64,000 nucleotides of DNA, taken from Lineus longissimus. Taxonomy: Eukaryota > Nemertea > Pilidiophora > Heteronemertea > Lineidae. Below the pieces are notes generated by a model. That model did no database searches. It was not told the origin of the DNA and was given only the letters and a program-made list of their open reading frames with translations. The stretch covers positions 14,214,437 through 14,278,436 of the forward strand of contig NC_088313.1 of the NCBI RefSeq assembly GCF_910592395.1. Reading direction: 5' to 3'. A program made the position numbers and the translations under genes. This document shows positions 27,601 to 39,600 of this stretch, in pieces (position 1 is the first letter of the stretch; every line of letters begins with the position of its first letter).

Positions 27601-30600
27601 TTTAACAAAGCCTTGGCCTAAATTCCCTTTGTTCTACTGTCTAATAAATGGGTTATTAGTTCTAGTCTTAATAACATCGACCCCCACGCGACAACTTTCA
27701 CGGGTACGATAGGCCTAACTGGCAAGAGCAAAGACACATAAGTTTAGAGCGCCGGGCAAATATACAATAGATCGTAGGTTCGACATTCGGAGGGATAGCT
27801 GCACTCCAAATACATCCTCCAACCAAGAGCGAATGAGTACCAAAAACTGGCAGAAATAGTGTTGTCTAGTAGTAAAATGAGCACAAAATCGTGTCATCTT
27901 GTCTATTCCAAGCTGGTACGCTGACAACTAGAGGTGTTGCCATTTAATGAAAACTTGAATTGGCGGAAGTTCCGATTTTGATTTCATAAATGTTATGATG
28001 CTATGGGAAATCTCTATCCTTTCAACAACATAAGCGTCATTTTTTTATCTTGACTTTCAAGGTTTAAAACAATAGATAATGCATAGGTTCCTAGGATGTA
28101 TTTGTTTGACTAATTCGGTTACCCCATCACCATATGGCACGCATTGGGAGTTCAGGGCGAATAAGTGCCTAATTTGGCTAATTATCAGTTTTTAGGACTT
28201 GCGAAGGAAAATCAAATGCAATATTCATTCCTCATTGGCGACACCAGGTCTCCTGTAGATATTCCAAATGACCTTGCTCTACATTTAGATTTTGTATATG
28301 CACATATTTCTAGTAATCAGATTACGATATACAACACTGACTGCTTATGTCTGTCATTCGTGTAAAAGTGAGAGACATCGGGGAGATGATTCGACATGAC
28401 ATTATCACTCCAAAGAGTCAATCCCCAGCTGAACAAATGATGTTATCGACCCTTCTGTATCCGAGGCAGGCCGTTTCCAACTTTTGAGCAGCTCATGATA
28501 ATTAAGAATAAAACCAGAAGACGTTTTTGGTTCAAAAGCAACTTCACATCATTGAGAGAAATATCAACAGGATACCGGTTTGTCGCCACTTCTCTCCACG
28601 ACAACCATGTTGAAAACCACCAAGGGTGCGAGCGCAACGCAATGGCAGATTTTTGTGACGTCATTAAATACCCATCAAAAAGGCCATGGCCCTCTCCTTG
28701 ACATTGTTAGAGCAGCTGCGTAACGTGATCACGTAATTCAAAAACGCTCTTCGTAGATTTCAGATCTCCAGTGGCTCTGGCCTTGCCGCATTATGAGTTG
28801 CGAGTAGTTCCATTGCATCCGATCAATAAATGATGACAACAACATCCAATGATTTTTAAAGACATGAATGATTGAAAAAATATAGAAACTCAAACCGTTG
28901 ATCTAACGGGACACGTGACGCTGAGGCATAACGTCTGACGACAAGGCGAGAACAGTGTATGCAAGGACAACAGCGGAGCAGAAACACCGGAACCCAGATA
29001 TTTTCAGTTATACATCTATACCAGCAATGGATTAATCCATTGTTGATGCAGGAAGGATAATAGTGTTCTTTTAGAGCATGTCAACGAATGGTTTAATGAA
29101 TTGTTGATACAGAACTGGACGTATTGGTTGTCTCAGCCGAGGTTTTCTGGGAAAAATGACAGCGCCACCCGAGCAGTGTATGATGAGGAGGTAACAAAAC
29201 AGACAGTGAGGTATCAATTTCTATTCTAAAACAGCTCAAACTTGATAGATATTTTTGGCATATTCAACCGAGAATCAGGTTGCAACAAATCAGATACTAT
29301 TAGTTATGGTTGTCCACCAAAACCTCTGTGGTCAAAACAAGGCCAATAAAGGCATGATGCATCATAAAAAAGGCATTGTCCTTCGATCTTGACAATTTTG
29401 ATATTTTCAGACACATTTTTTTGGAAACGGTATTGGACTATATTCCACTCTACTTTGACCATGCAATCCCTCCCAAACATACATGAACACAAAACAGTAC
29501 ATATTTTGTACGTTGATCACTGCCAATGTAACATGGAGCCATCTGAACGGCCATATCCTAAAATTGGTTTCGGTCAAGTTCGAGGTTGTTCGCCAAATCA
29601 TCAATTATCATGGTGATTGTCGACGGTTGTCCTCAAAGGGGTTTCATTGTTAAAGGTACAACTTGGGCGTGTGATTCTGGTGGCCAGGAGGATGATACGC
29701 CCCACTTGCCACCATGCGCTGCCACATGTAGTAGGCCTATCTCACTAATAAGGATATCTAAGAATGATTTTCGCTGGTGTTGCGAGGTGGTTTTTGACAT
29801 AGGAAATTTAGATGGACTTTCCACTTTTGGGTTTCATTCCGTTCTAGTGCATTGTTTATTGCAGTAAATGATTTTCCCACAGATGGGGTTAAATTATCCT
29901 CTCTACCTCTGCTAACACGGACGTGCTGCTGGCCTTTCAAACCATTGTTGTTGCTCGTTTATAAGAAGCTGACAATTGGCGGACGCCGAGAGTACACCGA
30001 TATGGCCATATCATATATCAGAAATGATATAAGCACGGGGACTAACAGAATACCTATCATAGCCCATAGGCTGTTTGGCGACGATAGTCGGGTTATTGCC
30101 GATAAAGAATGTTGATGAATAGCACTGAAATTGTATCTAATTTCGGACAGAGTGTCCGGTTATCAATGCATTTTGAATGGGCATCGCTCTGTGGGAAAAT
30201 ATCCTAGGGGTGACCTCGCTTTTTGTTAGCGTCTGGGGTATCATTACATATATCAATGTGTCCAATAAACATGAGTCCGGCAGGCAAGCCTGCATTATAC
30301 GCCACTTTGGTGTGCTTAATAGGGAGGTTGAGAATAACCATTTTCAAGGATCCTTTACGTGTACTGCTCTGTAGAAAGAGTAACAATTTTGCGTACATTT
30401 TTATCCGTATACGTATAAGAATCCGTGATAAGTCCCTAATCTCAACCTCCCTGGTATCAGGCCGATCTACCGGCGTTTTGCGTATTACCCATCTTTGACG
30501 ATCGGAAGAGACTTTAAGATTGATGTTCCACCGCCGGTAAGTCGGCATGGCTAATGTTAGCAGTAACAAGATTATGTGAATCTTCTCTTGTAGAATTAAA

Positions 30601-33600
30601 GATTATGCTGAAGTGGTCGATTCAACTGCACTGTTTGTTGGATTTGTAAAGTGTTCAGAGTCCATTTGCTCAATTAGCGTTAGCGACAAACACCAGCGTT
30701 CGTTCAACTGCACGTTATCCCTTTCAGTAAAGTCATTCAAAAAAGTAGGCCTGAAACCGATACCCACAACCAATAATGCCAGTTCCGAAAGCCCAACAGG
30801 AGGTTTGAAAGTTCGAAATTCGGAAGAGGGTCGCCCACTTTGACAATTTGAGAGCCATTCTCAAATCGGCTCGAAGGATATTCTCTCTGCATGCCAACAC
30901 AGATTCCCATTACCTATGCAGTCACAGGCCCGTTAAGATACCAAATTCAAACAATGGATTGGTTTCGTGAAATCAGCTCCAACAAGATTGCAATAAAATC
31001 ATGCCGATCTACCACCGGCGTTGTGTGCGTGTATCCAGGAGAACGGAGGGTATTTGGGATTGACGTACACCGCCGGCATGACATGAAATCTAGATATGAA
31101 AAGATTTGTGTGTCAATTTGTAGATTGTGCGTATTAATTAATCGACCGCAAAGATTCTCGTGTCTTCACTCGCCTGTGATTACTCCAAAGATTCCTCGAG
31201 TAGGACTTCAGTATATAATGGTTACCTGTGTTGGCAGCGAGTGAACAGAAACCACACGCGTTGTCAAGAGTGACAGACGCCGATAATAATGTCCAACATC
31301 AATCTTTCCCACTCTGCAGCACACTGATAGCCTCCCTGTTCGTATAAACCCTCCGACAGTTTGCGCCCATTTAGACCAAGAAATTCCTTGATTGATTCCA
31401 GCCCCAACCTTATTCCCTAATTGACAGACATGTCACACGGTCATGTGACTTTCGATGACATATCTCACATTTTCACACATCGCCAACAGCATGTCGCAAT
31501 AATCACTAGCAATCCATCAGGCGATATTTATCGAACATGCTTGTAAAGATAATCACGGACATATAATAAGGTCTTAAAAGGGCACGGGCGATGCAGGTCA
31601 CAGTCAAAGTTAATGCGCCGGCCCCGTGTAAGCATGAGAAGGGCGGAGTAATCTGAGCCGACCACGTCCATCCGCCAGTGTTTGAAGAGCCTGGTCGCAT
31701 GTGATTGTGGCGATAGCTAATGACTGATCAGTATAACCAATAGCGGGTTCCAATCTGACCAGTGCTTACCGTGTTGGTGAGACTTAATTTCTCATCATTG
31801 GCTCCCGCGTTATTGGCAGTTTTGGTGCTGTTGATGATATGGGTATTGGGTGTCCCAGTATTAACTCAAAGAGACGTCACTAAAAGTACGTTTAGTATGG
31901 AGAACAAAAGAAGAATCAACAGAAAACCCAAAACAAATGCCTATTGTGTTTAGTTAGAGCAGTTGCCGCAGCTGATGGCTGCAAAATTCCTACACGAGGC
32001 ATGATATACTGTGTAAGAAGACATAATTTGCATTAACTTATCCAACCCCATGACCTATTTTTGAGCAAGCCGATTGGCTTGTTCAAACGAAAACATTTCA
32101 ACATGGCTCGCGTATCTGAAATGTGTCTTAGTACCCGAAATAGTGCCGATGTCTTACAACTGTAAAATCATATTACTGCAAATGTTGCAGCAAGTATTAG
32201 CAAGTATATAAATTACTCACAACATTTTGATAGATCAAGACACGCGGAAAGTGTTCACCTGTTAATCAGTTTAATCAACTGAATTATAATTAAGGTAGTT
32301 TCAGACATACTTCGATCATCTGGATCATCTACTAATCGTATCTTCTCCACGCAGTCGGCACCTGGTTAACTGTAGCAGTTCTCTCGTTTCCCCGTTTTAC
32401 TTCGTTGTTAACTTAAAACTCTGCATCTGTTCCATGTGCATCACACATACATAGAGTACTCTATTAATTTTCATACGCACATATATTAAAGGGGTACCCC
32501 GTTCGTGTTTAATCATGGTCAGGAAAATAGAAATGCAGTTATACACAATGCCCGTAGAGCAGTTATCTTGCATGCAATGTTTTTTAAACTAGGTATTAAT
32601 AGTATTAATGTATCTGCCTACACAACGACAATGCTGAAAATTGTATTCAGCACGTGTGTTTACGCAGTTGGAAAGTTTCAATTCAATTACTTATTTCTTT
32701 TTTTTAACGAACGACGTCTGAATACACCCTGCTATCCCCTTTATCTTCCAATTATTTTGAGAAGACTAGAGAATTCTTTTGCCACATAGATGCACTCGCT
32801 GGGCAGAAAGGGGGCCATTAACCAGGCCAATAATATAAAACAGTTTGTTTGATAATTTCAGATAGGTAGGCAAATCGAAGCCAATTCTGGCAGTAATAAC
32901 AATCACTGCTAACCGCAAAGCTGCATGAGGCCAGGGGCGAATACCTTAGCACAGTTATATTATCGGAGTTACAATGTGGAAATTATATGATTCAGGTAAG
33001 CGTCGATGAAGTATATATCGGCGGAAATTCTATATACCTAGGCCCTAAAGGCAAAAACAAAGGAACCGAGCAACATCAATTGAACAGCAACGATTTTAGC
33101 TATCCATCAAATGCATGGATTTCCTAGTATGAAAAAAGAATTGGGTGAATTAGAAAGTAATTGTGGATAGAATGCTCTGAATCACGAATGATAGCTTGAC
33201 GCAAGGACCCAACGCGCTGCGTAGTGGCAAAATAGCGAAGCTGGTGAATTATTTATAACGGGGCACCGTGGCCTTATCATGACGCGATTGTGGGGTTGTA
33301 ACTATTTTGCTGTATATTGTCACGAGGAAAGAAAAGCACGCGACCTAACGCCAACCTAATTATGTAAAGTGATAATTAGAAGGTATATAGTTCAGGAAAT
33401 GTTAATTAATAATCATTCCTTGTCGTCTTTTGAGAGCATTTTTAATTGTAAAAAGTATTTGCCTATACGTCACAGAGTCTCTGCAATGGTCATTTTTATC
33501 ACAGTAGTCTCGCGCAGCCAGACCTTCCTCACTTATTAGTCTGGCGCAAGCCAGGCGTTCATTGTACTTGACTTAGACGTTTTCCACCACAATGTATCTG

Positions 33601-36600
33601 GAGCGAAGAAACACTGCGCAAGGTTACCTCGAGCTGGAGCTAAGAATAGATTATGCTAATGAGCATACTTCCACATTGAGTTTTCCCAGAATGGTGCATA
33701 TTGCGCGAAGCTACTTAGCCTGATACCATTTGTAGGCCCCGCGAAATGGCGCTGAGGCGGCCGCTGTAATCAAGAGAGTGGTTGAGTCACTCTATGTTAT
33801 GACGGACCTAACCAAAATTGCTTACATTTTCGCATTGCTACAATGAAAGACCTGATACTGAAACCACATGTCTCTCGACTGTGCTTTAAGAGAGACTGGC
33901 ATCATGCCTAGTCTCTCTTAAGCACAGTCAACAGACACCACTATACCCCTCACACTCAGAAACCACAAACGCCCAACCCTTCATGCTACCTTAATTCTTC
34001 TGGTTACGGTATATTATACATACATAGGGTGCGTTGTCATTGTCGGAGGACAATTCCACAAGGGCCGCAAAACCGATAAAGAAATTTTACACTAAGTTCC
34101 ACTGCTGTTTTTCATCAGGGCATTATATCAAACAGCGTTGGGGACAACATATTTTTTGGCTTTGTTTTCAATAAAAGCAAATCACTAAAAAATTGTAAAA
34201 AAACTCCTCATGCATTGTACGTTGAAAACAGGCGCAGAAAATGTTCTTTTCAGTGGAAACCAAACTGCATTAATTTTTACAAATTGGCTGGTTTCTGACA
34301 GCCTAAGCTCAGGTAACGATTAACCATAAAGTGCAGTCGTTTAGTCTAATGGCCTTACAATGTCTGTATCCCCCGGACCAGACAATCCAGGTCATTTAGA
34401 ACCTGCCTGGATCATGGACAAGGTGCCAGTAGTCTTGGGAAAGAACAGATTTGGCCGACGTAAAGTCTCTGAGACGTGGATTGCGCCTTTTACGCGCCGT
34501 GAATCAATGATAAGCAAACCTCTGGCGAGAAAATACATAGAAAACGTGACGTCCATTAAGTTTTGACCATAGGCACCACCAGTACAACTTGAAATCCTAA
34601 AGCTAATAGAACTCTTTCAAAACGCAGTGAATCCCAATTTCAAGGGTGGGAGTCAGTTCTTTGTCTTCCAGAGAACAGCCTCTCTGGTTTTAAATGGAAA
34701 TCACCTTAATTTGAAGAAGTTCTAAGTGCGTTAGGATCCGAATGCATTGCAACCTCACATTGTAGACAAGACGGCATGGGAGGTTGAGTTCAGTTTCTCC
34801 CTGAAGATGGCGCTGTTCCGTACGGAATTTGTTGACATAATTCCGGACCAGTTGGCTTGAACTGCGATTAGGTAACCCATATTCTCTAGAAAATGCTCTC
34901 AGTGTTTGAATTAGACTCCAGTTATTTGAAAAAATGAAATCACAACAAAAATTCGTTGCTCAGCAGAATATGGCATCTTGTCACTGTGTATACCATAGAG
35001 ATTACATCCTTTGCCATATTGCAAGACTTTTGAGTGATGGGTGACTTATGCAATAGCTTCCCTTCATATTGCTTGGCACAGTACATTTGGGTTTTTTTCT
35101 GATAATCCTGCCCTGGTTGAATAAAATGACATGTAAATTGGATGACTTGTTACGTAATAACTATTGGACCGTTTCATGCAGGTGTTTTTCTAAAATAATT
35201 CTCAAAGCCTCTATTTTCCATATCCAAAGGTGTATCCCCATATCATTGTTTAAAAAAAGTTATCAAGATTTTTAAAAGTAAAAGAATTTTTGATACCCTG
35301 TATAAGGTCATTCATTATCGAATTCAAGTGCAATAAATGTAATAGCAACTCTAGGAGCATCAGCTGTTCCGCCTAGTAAACAATGACCACTGGGATTTCA
35401 AACTGATCGGATTCAATTTCAAAATATTTCGTCAATCTGAATTCAAAATTTTATCGGTATCATAATAAAACATGCTATAGTAAATGGTCAAGATAGGGTA
35501 CCACTTAGTGGCTGAGGGAATAGCAAATGATCATCTTCAGATCAAGAAAACCTGCGTCTCCAATCCCCGTACCAATAAAGAAGCTTAGGGGTATCGATTG
35601 TCCGATTAGTAATGTTGGCCCTGATCGATTTCACCAGATGTTTTGTTTCCATGGATCATCTTTGGCGAGTGTATTGTGAAAATAGTGAGTTTTCGCTAAT
35701 CCTCCAAAACGTCAACGCGAACCACGCCTCTCCCATTGTTCGACAAATTGATCAGGAGCTCGAACAATGTAATAGGCCCCGTTCGCGTTCGCGTTTTGGA
35801 GGATTTGCGAAAACTCCCTATTAACCAAGGAACGATTATCACGTCCAAGGAGCATGCGGCGGAAGTGCGTCACTTCTAGGTCATCGCACTCGAGAGGATG
35901 CGCAATATTTTCTATCGTGCAAAATGCACAATTTACGTTCAGAGTACGAGACTTCGGCTGGCAGCTCTGTTTACGTTAGCCGTGTTTTATAAAACGCCGC
36001 TGCCGTACAACGCAAAGAGAATTACGAGCGAAAAACCCATATTTATCACCAGGGCCACTGTGGCACATTGCTCATACATGCACTCATGAGAATCATATTG
36101 AATTAATTAACGCCAGTTACCACTGACAAATAATTCATTCCGCCGCTTGATACCTTGGGGTTTCGAATCGTCTCCATTGATGGACGATTAAATGAGTATT
36201 GTTCCCCGAGGATAAACAGTCATTTAAAAGCGATACAGTTAGTTTATAGCGATATCTACGTTTGATTATTATTCAAGGCAAGGACGACAAATTGTGTCAG
36301 CGCAGGATTATGGTATGCATACAAAATTGTATTCAAAATATGATTGTTTCCGCCTTAGGGAAATTTTACTAGGCAATTTTTATAATGGTAATCTCCATAT
36401 CAATTTTTACTCTATACAAAACTTGATCATTAACCCCTGAAAAACTATTCAAAGTTTTGTCTCTGTCGCAATTCAAACAATTGATATATGGGCCCGGCTG
36501 TTCAATACAAGTTTTATCACTAACGCTGGTGTTAACTTGACTTGGTGTTAGGTCTAAAGGGCTTCACTGAAGGAGATAACGCCAAGTTAAGTTGCAATTA

Positions 36601-39600
36601 ATTTGACGATCTCTTGTAAATACATTGTATTGTATCTTCTCCAACACCAGCACAAAATGCATGAATCAATACACTTCTCTTGTATGTATCAAAAATTGTG
36701 TATGACATACAAAATAAACATTGATAATAAGTTTATCGTTAAAGAATTTATTCCCAACCCAATATCTCAAAAACATCCACGTCATTGGCCTATTCTGGAC
36801 CAATGGCTTTTCCTTAACCTTATCATTAATCATACTTTTTTGTATATACAGTGGAATCTCCCTTAGTGGACCCCTCTCTAATAAGGACAGCCTCTCTATT
36901 AAGGACACTAGTTTTGGTCCCAAGTTGGTAGTTGCCATTCGATTATACCTATCTAAACAGGACACCTCTCTATATCGAGGACACTACTTGTAAGTCATAT
37001 GGATGTCCTTAGAGGGGTTTTACTGTGTACGTATATCTGTTAATTCACAGAAAATCACTCTTGTAAAGGTTCGGATTTCATTCCTCCGACGCCATATTGA
37101 AGATCCCTCATCACGTGAAACACTACATAATGTTCCAAAATATAAGCTGAACAACATCAGTTCCTTTTCGAGCCAGATTCCCGGTGCCACGTCACGAGCC
37201 ACCTCCTAACCCATTTCTATCCACTCCCACGCCAATCAACGCCAATTACCAATCAATATCTTCAAGCATCACGGAGTCAGGGGTTCGCCTTATTCCGCGT
37301 CGTCACACTGCATCTTTACGAAACAGCCCAGATGCCCAAAGGTGCAACCGCTACATAACTTATTAGTGCGTATTGACTCACCCCTAAGTAGGTGATCATT
37401 AAACGGGGCAGAGGAATAATTACCCGGAAAAACAAATTATCAAATATTCAGACAAAATTCGATTTTCCCGTTGTTACAAAACGTCTTTAGCAAGAACTGT
37501 TAGTCAATACCTACAGGGGTTATACTTACGAAGACATACAAATAGTTATTGCGTATACACCAGGGGGTGTTGACGAGTTGGGGTTATTAAGCCAAGAAAA
37601 TTATTTTTAAAGAAACAGCAATTGGAAACTAGCTGATTAGTGGCTAATATAGGATGCGGTTACGTATGGGGCTTGTATCGATGTGGTCATGAATTATTTT
37701 GCGGGTGACTGGTCAGTTTCGATTTTCATCATGTGACTTTATCAACCAATATTCGCCCGCCAAAAAGCGATGAAGGGGTTGAAAATGCGTCGTTTTATTT
37801 AAGTCTGTGGAATTTGGGTCGGACTTTGGTTTCAGCCCTTTCGGCGTCCAGCAGCCAGCGCAAATATGTTTAGTACTGTACTCAGTTTTACTGGCCCACC
37901 CAATATATTTAGTCGCTAAGATGCAAGCAGAGAGATTGTCAATAACTGAAAAACGTCAAGAAAAACAGAAAAATCAACTTGCATTGACTGAGATTTCAAC
38001 CTTTTTTAGATTTCCCTTGTTATGTTTTTGAGTGCTTTCGTTTCTGAGCGCCTTTTCCCTTACTTTGGAACGCTGAAAGGCAAATTGACAAGTTTGGCTC
38101 TGTTTTTCCCGATTGGAAAGTCATGGTCTCTCTAACTAGGGAAACGCGAAATAATGGGGAACAATAAAAAAACGATTACACTGCTCTAATGATCCAAGTA
38201 TTCCAGTATGCATAAAATCATTCAATTAGTTTGGAAAAATGACCTCTTTCCATGCCGTATAAACGACTCGTTTGCGCACTTCCGGTATCTTTATTAGGGA
38301 AAACCGCATTGAGTCCTTGCACAGTCACATAACTACACACAATTTGGATCCCTATTCGTGGAGTACGTCCCGGATGTGGCACAAGGTGGGTGATGGTATC
38401 ACAATCATACCTGCTCATTCAACCCGAAATTAATTGATACACACAACCAAGAAAACCTCCACATATATTACTCTCTCATGTCGAGTTATAATGCGTGTTT
38501 TCTGGTGACTTATCGATAGCTAATTGATTTGTTAATTCTGATATCATTACGCGCCTGTTTTACTTTTGGGACCTCATGGTTTAATTTGGGTCTGTGTTGG
38601 CCAAGTCCGCACCAAATGGAACTTGATTACCTTGCTTTATTGGTGTGCTTATTGAAGTCTCTCATTCAGGACTAATGAAAGAGGAAGATGCCGATTTTAT
38701 TGGTAAAATGATCCGACTGATCAAACCTCATTTGAGATCGCTTGGTGATGATGATTCAAGCAATGTTTATGGAAGGATCCGGAGGTCCGGATTTACAAGG
38801 AAATTCGATACTAATTACCTTTCATGTGGTTTCAAAGCAATCACGGTCAGGAAATGATTCCTCGCTTGTACAACATGGCCTGGTTGTTCAATGCAAATTT
38901 TGTTATTCCTTCAGTTAAGCCACCTGGAAAGGGTCGATGCGTGAAGAGCTAACTCGGGTCAAATCGGAGTCAACATCGGAAAAGCGCGATAATTCAGTCG
39001 GATTTTAAATTTTTTTTCTTTCTGTGCAATTTGTTGATGGAAACTACTTACATGTACGTAGAATAGGAGGTGACTGGGCAGCCGACAGCTGGTTAATAGT
39101 GCCCTTAATAATGCCAATGGTCCTTTAACGCAAGGGTTTTCAAAAGCTTAAAAAATAGGTTTCTTCGAACAGGCTCTAAGTTTGGTACCGTCCTTACGGC
39201 ATGCAGTAAAGTCTTTGCAACTAAAACATCGATAGAACCAAATCCCAATGTGCGAAGATCCTGTACAATCAAAAAAATTGCAAAATTTCAGAATACTTTT
39301 CAAATTCATCGGGTGCCTTCCTCCCTCTGCAACTGTACATGCAGATTTTCAGAGGAAATAATTCGTTGACATGGTCTTCACCTCATGTATCAGAAGGGTC
39401 ACAAATGTATGTCTGGTGCGGTTTAAACAGTCCGGTAAGTCCTTATTAAAGACAAAGTTCACCCACCATTATTGTTGTAAATAAACTATTAATTAAATTG
39501 AGAATTTAATCTATTTGACCCCCGATTCTCTAATTCTACAGGAACGAAGAAAATATAGCTAACAGCCAGTATAATGCCTGCTAAAGGGTCAATATGCGTG

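Noticed and set aside
33500-33560. GCGCAGCCAGAC / GTCTGGCGC inverted repeat
   Set aside because: Short arms (about 11 bp) and a CG-rich word that I have seen as a common repeat fragment. Boundaries cannot be defined, so it was not listed as an element.
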